A stretch of DNA of 44,934 bases. Source: Saprospiraceae bacterium. GTDB lineage: Bacteria > Bacteroidota > Bacteroidia > Chitinophagales > Saprospiraceae. The number at the start of each line of letters is the position of its first letter. The first letter of the stretch is position 1. The DNA is taken from contig JAHDIN010000024.1 of the NCBI GenBank assembly GCA_020630775.1, forward strand, positions 1 through 44,934, in the 5' to 3' direction. Below are positions 37,404 to 44,934 of the stretch, piece after piece. The position numbers and the translations under genes were made by a program. The notes below the pieces were generated by a model, which searched no databases, was not told the origin of the DNA, and saw nothing but the letters and a program-made list of their open reading frames with translations.

Positions 37404-38690
37404 GTGGAGAAAAAAAATTCCAAAACCTTATTTAAAAAAGCGAAAAAAATGTTCCCTGGTGGGGTTCATTCCCCTGTCAGAGCCTTTAAATCTGTTAAAG
37501 GAACACCTTTGTTTATAAAGTCTGGTAAAGGTTGCAGAATAACAGATGAGGATGATAATGAATTCATTGATTTCTGTTGTAGTTGGGGTCCTCTTATCCT
37601 TGGGCATTGTCATCCCCATGTAAAAAAAGCTATCTCAAAAACTTTAAAATATGGCACTTCATTTGGTGCACCCACAAGAAAGGGGAATCGAATCGGAGAG
37701 TTGATTTTAAATAATCACAAATATATTGATAAGGTAAGGTTCGTCAGTTCAGGAACCGAAGCTGTCATGTCGGCCATTAGATTAGCAAGAGGCTATACAG
37801 GGAAAAATAAAATAATAAAATTTGAAGGCTGCTACCATGGACATGTAGACTCCTTACTTGTAAAAGCGGGATCGGGATTAGCAACATTTGGCGTATCGAG
37901 TTCTGCAGGGATACCTAAATCTTTAATCGAGGAAACCCTGATCGTTCCTCTAAACGACCTAGACATGGTCAATAAAGTCCTAAGAGAAAATGAAGACATT
38001 GCAGCTGTCATTATAGAACCCATACCTGCTAATAACGGATTGCTTATACAAGACAAAAGCTATTTGGAAGGTTTAAGACGCCTTTGCAATGATTATAATG
38101 TATTACTCATTTTTGATGAAGTCATATCAGGTTTTAGAGTAGGTTTTGAAGGTGCTGCTGGATACTATGACATACAACCAGATATAATAACATTTGGAAA
38201 AATTATTGGTGGCGGATTACCAGTAGGAGCCTTTGGAGGCAAACATGAAATTATGGAAATGATTGCACCTCTCGGCAATGTATATCAAGCTGGAACATTA
38301 TCCGCTAACCCTATTGCGCTTTCTGCTGGAATTGCAACAATTGAAAAGCTCTTAGAAAAGGGATTCTATGAAAAGTTGAATGCGAAAACCAAATGGTTCG
38401 TAAATGACTTAAACTTATTCTGCCAAGAAAATCAATATCCATTAAGATTGCAGACTATTGGTTCAATATTTTGGTTTGCTTTTAGTAAAGAACGAGTTAC
38501 AAGTTCTGATCAAATAGACGCCAATAAAATGGGCTTATTTAAAAAAATGCATGCCTTACTTCTCGAACAAGGTATCTACATAGGTCCTTCAGGGTATGAA
38601 GTTGGTTTTATCAGTTCAGCACATAAAAAGAAAGATTTAAAGAAAGCCTTAAAGATTTTCAAAAACTGTATTCACAATACGTTTGAATGA
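37404..38690 (+). CDS. hemL: Glutamate-1-semialdehyde 2,1-aminomutase
   Basis: 428-residue PLP enzyme that converts glutamate-1-semialdehyde to 5-aminolevulinate, the precursor of haem and other tetrapyrroles in the C5 pathway. Visible: PGGVHSPVRAF (18-28), FVSSGTEAVMSAIRLARGYTG (PLP-phosphate and gateway region), the Asp-containing LIFDEVISGFR, and TFGKIIGGGLPVG with the Schiff-base Lys266. The start is a GTG at 37404, chosen because the family begins just before the LFxxAKKxxPGGV segment. It overlaps the histidine kinase gene downstream by 4 bases (ATGA), so a two-component system is translated with a haem-precursor enzyme. Confidence 0.92.
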   Translation: MEKKNSKTLFKKAKKMFPGGVHSPVRAFKSVKGTPLFIKSGKGCRITDEDDNEFIDFCCSWGPLILGHCHPHVKKAISKTLKYGTSFGAPTRKGNRIGELILNNHKYIDKVRFVSSGTEAVMSAIRLARGYTGKNKIIKFEGCYHGHVDSLLVKAGSGLATFGVSSSAGIPKSLIEETLIVPLNDLDMVNKVLRENEDIAAVIIEPIPANNGLLIQDKSYLEGLRRLCNDYNVLLIFDEVISGFRVGFEGAAGYYDIQPDIITFGKIIGGGLPVGAFGGKHEIMEMIAPLGNVYQAGTLSANPIALSAGIATIEKLLEKGFYEKLNAKTKWFVNDLNLFCQENQYPLRLQTIGSIFWFAFSKERVTSSDQIDANKMGLFKKMHALLLEQGIYIGPSGYEVGFISSAHKKKDLKKALKIFKNCIHNTFE

Positions 38691-39646
38691 AAGACTTTAG
38701 CAATTTAAACAAATATCGTTTTTTCCATTGGGCAATCATGCTGTATATGGTCGCTGCCTTTGCTTGGTGGGCAATTCTTCTCAACAAAAAAAACACTGAA
38801 AACTATCACTTAAAGAACAGACTAATTCATGTAGATAAAAGTTTCTCGGTTACAGAAATTGAGCAAGAGTATCAAATTCAAAAACGTATGATTATTGGCG
38901 AAGGATTGGTTTTTGGAATTTCGATTATCCTTGGGCTCGTTTTAATTAATAGAGGATTCTGGTCAGAATTAGGCTCTAACAGAAAGCTTAATAATTTTTT
39001 ATTATCTGTAACACATGAATTGAAAACACCTTTGGCTTCATTAAAAATGATTTATAATACTTTAGGTAATAAGACCATTGCAGATAACAAGAAAGTCGCT
39101 CTACTTTCAATTGCTCAACAGGAGACTTCGAGATTAGAAAGACTCGTTGATAATATCTTGATGACAGCACAAATGGAGCAGTCATATCAATATAATTTCG
39201 AAAAGATAAATATCTCTGAATTTTTCACTAAGAGATTAAAGCATTTTACAAGCGTCCACCCAAATAATAATTTTGATATAGACATAAAAGAAAATATTTA
39301 CCAAAGCGTTGATAAAGAAGCCCTCAATATTCTATTCGATAACATTCTAAATAATGCCATTAAATACGCCACTAGAAATCCAACTATAAAAATTGAATTG
39401 AAAGAAAATGGTAAAGAAATAATATTGTCCATAGCAGATCACGGACCAGGCATTAACAAGGAGGAAAAAGAAAAAATATTCGAAAAATTTTACCGAATAG
39501 GTAATGAAGAAACTCGAGAAACAAAGGGAACTGGATTAGGTCTTTTTATAGCTAAAGAAATCATGAATGCACATAAAGGATCTATTAAAATCACTGACAA
39601 TCAACCATCTGGTGCGGTATTCGATTTAATATTTCCAAAAAGATAG
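38687..39646 (+). CDS. Membrane sensor histidine kinase
   Basis: 319 residues with two transmembrane helices (about 14-31 and 72-90) bracketing a short periplasmic loop of about 40 residues, too small for a known sensor fold. The cytoplasmic part has the dimerisation box SVTHELKTPLAS with phosphoacceptor His110, then the ATPase motifs NNAIKYA (N box), DHGPGI (G1), FEKFYR (F box) and GTGLGLFIAKEI (G2), all intact. It starts in the ATGA overlap with hemL and is followed 1 base later by its response regulator. The signal is unknown; the context suggests haem, iron or redox state, but that is inference. Confidence 0.88.
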   Translation: MKDFSNLNKYRFFHWAIMLYMVAAFAWWAILLNKKNTENYHLKNRLIHVDKSFSVTEIEQEYQIQKRMIIGEGLVFGISIILGLVLINRGFWSELGSNRKLNNFLLSVTHELKTPLASLKMIYNTLGNKTIADNKKVALLSIAQQETSRLERLVDNILMTAQMEQSYQYNFEKINISEFFTKRLKHFTSVHPNNNFDIDIKENIYQSVDKEALNILFDNILNNAIKYATRNPTIKIELKENGKEIILSIADHGPGINKEEKEKIFEKFYRIGNEETRETKGTGLGLFIAKEIMNAHKGSIKITDNQPSGAVFDLIFPKR

Positions 39647-39647
39647 T

Positions 39648-40340
39648 ATGAGAATATTATTAGTAGAAGATGAAAAAAGCCTTCGAGAGGTTATTAAATT
39701 AAACTTGGAGCTTGAAACATGGGAGGTCATGTGTGCTAACGATGGAGCTATTGCTATTCAAAAATTACAAGAACAGTATTTCGATATAGTGGTATTAGAT
39801 TTAATGCTTCCAAAAATAAATGGGATTGATGTTTTGAAAAATATTAAAGTTAATCACCCTCAGCTTCCTGTGATAATCGTCTCTGCTAAAAATACATCTA
39901 CAGATAGAATCTTTGGACTCTCAACTGGCGCAGATGACTACCTCTCAAAACCTTTTGAAATTGAAGAGTTGATTCTTCGGATTAAAAAACTAGTTGACAG
40001 AAATCCGATCTCTACTGAAACTGTAATCGAAGACAAATATAGCTTTGGCAATAACATCATAGATTTCAAAGCATTTACAGCAAGTAAGGGCAATACACAA
40101 TTTGAATTAACAACAAAAGAAGTTCAAATTCTAAAGATGCTCATTCAAAACAAAAACAAGGTCGTTTCGAGACATGAAATTCTTAAATCTGTGTGGGGTT
40201 ATGATGTATTTCCTTCCACAAGGACAATCGATAATTTTATCGCATCACTAAGAAAATATTTTGAGGAAGACCCAAGACAACCAGTCTATATTAAGTCTAT
40301 AAGAGGTATTGGATACAAGTTTTGCGACTCTGAAAACTAG
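39648..40340 (+). CDS. OmpR/PhoB-family response regulator
   Basis: 230 residues. The receiver domain (1-120) has the acidic pair at residues 7-9 (VEDE), phosphoacceptor Asp51 (VVLDLMLPKI), the Ser/Thr switch near IVSAKN and Lys in LSKPFEIEEL. The C-terminal winged helix (about 130-228) has ELTTKEVQILKMLIQ and TIDNFIASLRKYFEEDP, typical of the OmpR class that binds direct repeats. Third gene of the hemL operon. Its TAG stop lies in a CTAG palindrome shared with the stop of the convergent OmpA-family gene. Confidence 0.9.
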   Translation: MRILLVEDEKSLREVIKLNLELETWEVMCANDGAIAIQKLQEQYFDIVVLDLMLPKINGIDVLKNIKVNHPQLPVIIVSAKNTSTDRIFGLSTGADDYLSKPFEIEELILRIKKLVDRNPISTETVIEDKYSFGNNIIDFKAFTASKGNTQFELTTKEVQILKMLIQNKNKVVSRHEILKSVWGYDVFPSTRTIDNFIASLRKYFEEDPRQPVYIKSIRGIGYKFCDSEN

Positions 40341-42298
40341 CGCACTATTGAAAATGTTGTTCGTCTATTAATTTGGTGCTCATCCTCAGTACAGTCATCA
40401 CAATCACATTCTACAGCTGGCTTTAACTCTCCAAAACCTCTAGCACTTAGTCTAGATTCTTGTATGCCTTTATTAACAAGATAGTCCACTGCTGACTGAG
40501 CTCTTTTTTGCGATAGTTCACTATTATAATCTAACTCTCCTCTACAGTCCGTATGTGATCCTAATTGAATTTTTACATCAGTATTTAGCTCTAATAAACT
40601 CAACAAACTATCTAAAGCTGGCTTAGCATCATCTCTGATATCCCATTTGTCATAATCATAATAAATATCGTCAAGAACAATCTCCTTATTGTAATATATC
40701 TTATCTAATGGAATTTCTACATTAATTGTAGTATCAGAAATAATATCCTCAGTATCTATACTAATCCTTATTTCATTAGCCAAATAGTTAGACTTACTGA
40801 CCTTTATAAAATAATTATCGGGTTGAACTTCTTTTAAAATTCTCCCCGACCTATCACTTGTTTGTTCATCAGCTCCCCTACTAGAATTAATTTCCAACCT
40901 TGCTCCAGGCAAAGGTTTCTTCGAAATCACATTCGCATTAGGATCATTATCTTGATAGATTATTTCTACAACTCTTGCTGCTAAATAAATTTTTATATCC
41001 TCATCCTCATCCTCAACTATTGGATCTTCAGCAATTGTATCTAATGGTTCGTCAGGAACATATTTCATAAAGAAAAAGATGTCATCGAACGTACCAGTAT
41101 TCCTAGAAGAACTAAAAAAACCTTGTTCTTCAATTGAAGAGCCAGCTGTAAAATTAGGGTCTGTTACAAACGAGAAATCATCTGCACCACTATTGATAGG
41201 CAAGCCCATATTTGTAGGTTTACTCCATCTACCATTATTATCTAAATATGTTTTAAAAATATCTAGACCACCGTATCCCGCATGTCCGTTTGAAGCAAAG
41301 TATAAAGTATCTCCATCAGATGTAGGAAATTTTTCATCACCAATAGTATTAATGCTTGAAGGCATTATTTCAGCCTCCGTCCATCCAGATTCAATACGTT
41401 CTGAGTAGTACAAATCAAAATTGTCAGACCCTTCTGGTTTAGCACTAAATATTAATACACTATCATTTTCAATAAGTGCAGGATGACCATAATTGGTTTG
41501 ATCTCCGAAAAAAGGTAATGGCTCAGGATCAATCCAAAAATCATTTGGCTTCATGCTATAGTATAACTTACAATACTGATCTCTACTATTTTCTGTAAAG
41601 CAACGCGTAAAGAAGATTTCATCATAAGTTTTATTAAAGCACATGGTCCCTTCATTATGAATAGAGTTTAAGGTACCATCAAAAAGCTGGACATTCCTAC
41701 CCTTTTTATTAGCAATATAAAAATCCGAAAACTCATGGTCGTTCCAATTATATATATTACCACCCGTACTCCCTTGTCTATCTGAAGTAAATATTATAAA
41801 ATCCTGCTCATAATAGACTGGCCCATATTCTGAATACTTAGTATTGAATGTCATTGGCTTTAGCATATAGCTATTCTCGACTTTACTTGGATCTATAGCC
41901 TCTTTGCAAATGGCGGCTTCCCTTCTGTATTCTTGTAATTTCGTTTTTTTATATAAATCTGAAAAGATGACAAAAGCGTCACTATATCGTTCATTTCTTT
42001 TAAGCGCAAATGCTAATTCTTCTTCTGATTTAGAGCTATAGTTTAATTGATCTGCAATATCATACCATTTTAAAGCTTCTCCTGAGTCCAACAAAAAGTC
42101 AAAAGATTTTGCTAGAAGATGGGCCTTACGCGCTTTTACTTGAGGATCTCTAGATTTGTCATATTCCTTTTGGAGCAGTTCCGTTGCCTTTATATATTGC
42201 TTATACTTAAAAGCTGTTTCACCATCCTTTACCTTTTTCGTGACGGTGCAGGACACTAAAAACATCAAACAAAAAAATGTAGTAATTTTTAATCCCAT
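40337..42298 (-). CDS. PorE-like outer-membrane lipoprotein (TPR, WD40/PD40-like propeller, carboxypeptidase-regulatory-like, OmpA)
   Basis: 653 residues. Lipoprotein signal with lipobox LVSC (Cys17). Order: helical TPR-like part (about 20-150), PD40-type beta-propeller repeats (about 155-410: PVYYEQDFIIFTSDRQGSTG, LYYSERIESGWTEAEIMP, LYFASNGHAGYGGLDIFKT), a carboxypeptidase-regulatory-like domain (about 455-520), and a C-terminal OmpA domain (about 535-653) with the peptidoglycan-binding pattern TDCRGELDYNSELSQKRAQS. The same order occurs in PorE, a peptidoglycan-anchored component of the T9SS, which would suit the T9SS clients in this window. Many Bacteroidetes carry several such proteins, so equivalence to PorE is not proven. 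Convergent with the response regulator gene. Confidence 0.78.
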   Translation of the reverse strand: MGLKITTFFCLMFLVSCTVTKKVKDGETAFKYKQYIKATELLQKEYDKSRDPQVKARKAHLLAKSFDFLLDSGEALKWYDIADQLNYSSKSEEELAFALKRNERYSDAFVIFSDLYKKTKLQEYRREAAICKEAIDPSKVENSYMLKPMTFNTKYSEYGPVYYEQDFIIFTSDRQGSTGGNIYNWNDHEFSDFYIANKKGRNVQLFDGTLNSIHNEGTMCFNKTYDEIFFTRCFTENSRDQYCKLYYSMKPNDFWIDPEPLPFFGDQTNYGHPALIENDSVLIFSAKPEGSDNFDLYYSERIESGWTEAEIMPSSINTIGDEKFPTSDGDTLYFASNGHAGYGGLDIFKTYLDNNGRWSKPTNMGLPINSGADDFSFVTDPNFTAGSSIEEQGFFSSSRNTGTFDDIFFFMKYVPDEPLDTIAEDPIVEDEDEDIKIYLAARVVEIIYQDNDPNANVISKKPLPGARLEINSSRGADEQTSDRSGRILKEVQPDNYFIKVSKSNYLANEIRISIDTEDIISDTTINVEIPLDKIYYNKEIVLDDIYYDYDKWDIRDDAKPALDSLLSLLELNTDVKIQLGSHTDCRGELDYNSELSQKRAQSAVDYLVNKGIQESRLSARGFGELKPAVECDCDDCTEDEHQINRRTTFSIVR

Positions 42299-42324
42299 AA
42301 CTGTAATAACGAAATATAATAAGA

Positions 42325-42849
42325 TCAGTTTGGATACGCTTGATTAAACGCTTTTTTAAGCGACTTTTGTATGTTTATTTGGTATCTAATAGAATGTATG
42401 AGTTTTTCTGCTCTATCCTGATATTCCGCTTCCATTTTAGTAATGGAAATCAATACCATAGCCTTCTCATAAGTATTTACTATAATGTTATGTAAGGGCG
42501 TTGAATAAAACTCATACCCATCCATAAATGCCCATGCCGTCTCAGCAGTAAAAAGGTAAATATCAATTAACTCATATTCAAACAAGGCCTTTTTCTTAAC
42601 CTCACTCAATATCTTAAGTGCTTTTTGAATTCTAGGTCTCCTAGGCTTCCTTTTACTCTTGGTGGCAAATTTAGAAGCTATATCTTTTTTAGCTTTATCA
42701 TAGAGCCTTTGGCGATCTTTGGCATCACCTAATTCAATCTTATAGTAATCCTTAACTGCATCTAACTTTCTAAAAAGAGTAAGTAATTCTTCTTTGAGGT
42801 CTTCCTCACTAAGTTGTTGTATGTGTTTATGAAAGGTAGATTGGCGCAT
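42325..42849 (-). CDS. DUF6155-like protein of unknown function
   Basis: 174 residues, helical and basic, no signal or membrane segment. LSEEDLKEELLTLFRKLDAVKDYYKIEL at the N-terminus (about residues 13-40) recalls DUF6155. A basic stretch KSKRKPRRPRIQKALK (about 64-79) could contact nucleic acid. The stop is 27 bases upstream of the PorE-like start on the same strand, so co-transcription is possible. Function unknown. Confidence 0.6.
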   Translation of the reverse strand: MRQSTFHKHIQQLSEEDLKEELLTLFRKLDAVKDYYKIELGDAKDRQRLYDKAKKDIASKFATKSKRKPRRPRIQKALKILSEVKKKALFEYELIDIYLFTAETAWAFMDGYEFYSTPLHNIIVNTYEKAMVLISITKMEAEYQDRAEKLIHSIRYQINIQKSLKKAFNQAYPN

Positions 42850-42945
42850 TAAGCAATTAAATCAAAATATTAGAGTTGTCAATCAACAATATTGAATTGA
42901 TTGAAATACTAACTAAAGACTCAAAGTCTAATTAAAGAATTGAGA

Positions 42946-43380
42946 TTAATCTTTATTCAATTTTACATTAATGGCTATTTCGCCTCGATTTCCCTTACCT
43001 AATTCGAATGTTACTTTATCATTGTCCTTAATCTGATCAATCAGATTATCGCCATGAACAAAGTAATCAACATTAGTGGAACTTTTGATAAAGCCATAAT
43101 TCTTCTCTGTGTTAAAGAATTTGACTGTTCCAGTTAGAGGGCCTTCATCGACAGGTTCATTATTCCTACCGGGTACTAACTGAATATCCTCAGCTTTAAT
43201 TTCTTTTTTCTTTTTAGTGGGATCTGGAGGTGTCGAAGTAAGATTTCCATCTTCGTCGAGGTACATAAATTCTTCAGTCTTTACACCTTCTTCTTTTTTA
43301 AGCTTTTTTCTTTCAGCTTTGTCTTGTTTACGTTTACGTTTTTTCTTTTCTCTTTCTTTTTTATTGAAACTATCTGCCAT
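42946..43380 (-). CDS. Cold-shock domain protein with long charged N-terminal extension
   Basis: 144 residues. Residues 1-35 are a Lys/Glu-rich tract, then a Pro-rich linker, then a cold-shock domain (about 82-142) with the RNP1-type motif EKNYGFIK and the RNP2-type motif DYFVHGDNL, which bind single-stranded RNA or DNA. The domain is complete (LTGTVKFFNTEKNYG through GEIAINVKL). Canonical Csp proteins are about 67-70 residues; the N-terminal extension is typical of a Bacteroidetes subgroup. It probably acts as an RNA chaperone. The 253 bases to the divergent AraC gene hold no clear promoter match. Confidence 0.82.
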   Translation of the reverse strand: MADSFNKKEREKKKRKRKQDKAERKKLKKEEGVKTEEFMYLDEDGNLTSTPPDPTKKKKEIKAEDIQLVPGRNNEPVDEGPLTGTVKFFNTEKNYGFIKSSTNVDYFVHGDNLIDQIKDNDKVTFELGKGNRGEIAINVKLNKD

Positions 43381-43633
43381 ATAGAGTTTAATGAATTAAA
43401 TAAAAGGCCATAATCAAAATCAAGTAAATAAATTCAACTAATTTGAATTTGATCATAACGAAGTGGTGCGAAGGTAAACGTATTAATCTTATGAAACCGA
43501 GAAATATGTATTTTATTTAATCTTACTTAGTTTTTTAATGAGAAGTACTGCAGTTTCTAATTAATAAACTCAATAAATTAAGCTTTATTAAGTTGAATCA
43601 ATTTGATTAGTTTTAGGAAAACAACAATAATCA

Positions 43634-44596
43634 TTGAAAAAAATCCATTTCAAAATTGATCCTCCTCTAAATTGGCTAAAGACAATTAGCATAAATGTTC
43701 CCTCTTATTTTGAAAACCAAACGCTATACTTCAAACCAGAATTCGGTAAAGGCACTTTACGTACATTAGAAATACAGACGGGCCTACATATTACATTCAT
43801 CGATTTGAATGTAAAAGAAGATGTCCTCATGATAAGAGATTCAAAATCAATTAACGATGGATTTGTTATGAACTTTTACTTTTCTGAACCACATTTTCCA
43901 GCAAACTTAGAAGGCAAAGAAGTTAAGCTAGGCTTCAAAGATCAGAGTATATTGATGGCTTCTTCTGCTGCTGAGGCACACTACCAGATTTTAAAAGATA
44001 GTGATGTCAAGTTATTACATCTATACTTTACTAAAGATTGGTTTTACAATCATGTTTCCAATATTCAACCTTATTTAAAAGAAGCTATCGACAATAATGA
44101 ACCAATAACCATATTTGAACAACTGGACTTCCATTTTCAACAATTGAGACTTCTTGAATCCCAAAAAAATAAACTTATACTAGTTTCAGAATTATACAGC
44201 GCACTTAGTTACTTTTTTGATAAAATCTACAAACGGTCAGAAATTCATGCTGCAAATATTAATTCTCAAGACTTAACTCAATTAATGAAATGCAGAATTC
44301 TCATAGAACAAAACATTCCACATGTTAAGAAAAACGAAGAGTTAGCTCAAATTGCCAACATGAGTCTATCTAAATTCAAAGCGCTATTCAAAAAAGTCTT
44401 TGGACATTCTCCGTACAAATATCACCTGATGTATAAAATGGAGAAAGCGAAAGAACTTTTACTTTCTACAGATTATTCTGTAACTGAAGTTGGTCGAATG
44501 ATGGGCTATTCAAATCTAGGTCAGTTTTCTAAAGGCTTCTATAAACACCATAGCGTCTTACCCAAAGCATACAAAAAGGTGAGTCAAATTTTATGA
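43634..44596 (+). CDS. AraC-family transcriptional regulator
   Basis: 320 residues. The start TTG at 43634 is inferred: there is no ATG in frame nearby, and AGGA lies upstream. The N-terminal two thirds (about 1-215) has no recognised ligand-binding domain; the C-terminal third has the paired helix-turn-helix of AraC/XylS proteins (ELAQIANMSLSKFKALFKKV, then SVTEVGRMMGYSNLGQFSKGF with the usual GY/GF pattern). No target can be named, and the neighbouring genes suggest none. Confidence 0.8.
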   Translation: MKKIHFKIDPPLNWLKTISINVPSYFENQTLYFKPEFGKGTLRTLEIQTGLHITFIDLNVKEDVLMIRDSKSINDGFVMNFYFSEPHFPANLEGKEVKLGFKDQSILMASSAAEAHYQILKDSDVKLLHLYFTKDWFYNHVSNIQPYLKEAIDNNEPITIFEQLDFHFQQLRLLESQKNKLILVSELYSALSYFFDKIYKRSEIHAANINSQDLTQLMKCRILIEQNIPHVKKNEELAQIANMSLSKFKALFKKVFGHSPYKYHLMYKMEKAKELLLSTDYSVTEVGRMMGYSNLGQFSKGFYKHHSVLPKAYKKVSQIL

Positions 44597-44614
44597 TCTA
44601 AATCAATAGAAAAA

Positions 44615-44692
44615 TATCCTGCACGACTCGGGTTACAGCTCTCCACCTACTTGGTGAATTGAATCTTTTACAGGGATTTCACTTTGACATTT
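44615..44692. other. Unidentified GC-richer element between the AraC gene and secDF
   Basis: A stretch containing CACCTACTTGGTG (imperfect inverted repeat) and ACGACTCGGGTTACAGC stands out from the AT-rich surroundings by its GC content. It is not a tRNA and has no convincing open frame. It could be a remnant of a repeat or mobile element. Confidence 0.3.
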
Positions 44693-44698
44693 GTACAA

Positions 44699-44726
44699 TA
44701 AAAAAAGCCCTCTAAAAGAGGGCTTC
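44699..44726 (-). terminator. Rho-independent terminator of secDF
   Basis: On the minus strand AGCCCTCT...AGAGGGCT forms a GC-rich 8-base stem with a TTT-type loop, followed by TTTTTTTATTG. It lies about 25 bases after the stop at 44752. Confidence 0.88.
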
Positions 44727-44751
44727 TAAAAAACGTATTTTATTTCAGTAT

Positions 44752-44934
44752 CTATCTAGCAGCTTCTGCTGCTTTTGAGAAACTCTTTTTAGTTGCTGTA
44801 GCACTTTTACGTGCTTTAAGATCTTTAGATAAATCTCTAACAATAGGTGTTGCCACGAAAATTGAAGAGTATGTACCGACTATAATTCCAATCAAAATTG
44901 CAAAAGCGAATCCTTTGATACTACCACCTCCAAA
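44752..44934 (-). CDS. secDF: Protein translocase SecDF, C-terminal end (partial)
   Basis: The minus-strand frame is open from the right edge to the TAG at 44752, giving 60 residues. [20 protein letters not shown], then [13 protein letters not shown], is the last transmembrane region of SecF, where the family motif reads GxxxxGFAxxLxxGxxxGTYSSIFIATP. The Ala/Lys-rich tail ([20 protein letters not shown]) is cytoplasmic. SecDF uses the proton or Na+ gradient to help Sec-dependent export, the first step for the signal-peptide proteins in this window. Bacteroidetes usually fuse SecD and SecF; only the end is seen here, so the fusion cannot be confirmed. Confidence 0.85.
   Translation of the reverse strand, partial: FGGGSIKGFAFAILIGIIVGTYSSIFVATPIVRDLSKDLKARKSATATKKSFSKAAEAAR

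Overview
The window looks like a chromosomal piece of a marine or otherwise sodium-using member of the Bacteroidetes, most likely near the Saprospiria. The evidence is low GC, very large secreted proteins ending in type A sorting domains of the type IX secretion system (T9SS), SdrD-B, DUF11 and HYR-like modules, a PorE-like OmpA lipoprotein, DUF5686, DUF4403 and HU/SPOR proteins, Bacteroidetes-type promoters (TTG or TTTG, a spacer, then TAnnTTTG), and both a Na+-pumping decarboxylase and NhaB. The taxon is inferred from gene content only. No tRNA, rRNA or CRISPR array was seen.

Layout. 1-398 is the end of a DUF5686 outer-membrane protein. 399-739 is a repeat-rich gap with a MITE-like inverted-repeat element and a hexanucleotide tandem repeat. 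740-4729 (minus) holds cca, dusB and nhaB. 5046-23988 (minus) is dominated by two paralogous giant cell-surface proteins of 1416 and 4261 residues with a DUF4403 lipoprotein between them. 24368-26686 (plus) is kbl, a small possibly TerB-like gene and an atypical SDR that lacks the usual Tyr and Lys; an aspartate kinase converges on it. 28195-31536 (plus) is the oadG-oadA-oadB sodium pump operon. 32226-36012 has two MauG/cytochrome c peroxidase-like dihaem lipoproteins flanking a convergent sugar-phosphate nucleotidyltransferase. 36070-37254 (minus) is a membrane protein with an HU-like N-terminus and a SPOR-like C-terminus. 37404-40340 (plus) is a tightly overlapping hemL, histidine kinase, response regulator operon. 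40337-43380 (minus) has a PorE-like lipoprotein, a DUF6155-like protein and a cold-shock domain protein. 43634-44596 is an AraC-family regulator, and the window ends in the C-terminus of SecDF.

How it fits together. The giant proteins would leave the cytoplasm by Sec (the SecDF end is present) and be carried across the outer membrane by T9SS, of which the PorE-like lipoprotein may be the peptidoglycan anchor. OadGAB exports Na+ using decarboxylation energy and NhaB exchanges Na+ for protons, so the window carries two parts of a sodium cycle.

The most unusual material is the pair of giant surface proteins. A C-type lectin-like domain is nested inside an HYR-like module in both, with the EPN motif kept in one and changed to EPE in the other. 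A three-module block is duplicated inside the HYR-like tract of the larger. Acidic Asp-rich linkers follow the DUF11 modules. Both share a tail of carboxypeptidase-regulatory-like, dockerin-like, cohesin-like and T9SS sorting domains. All domain names rest on reading the sequence by eye; no searches were run.
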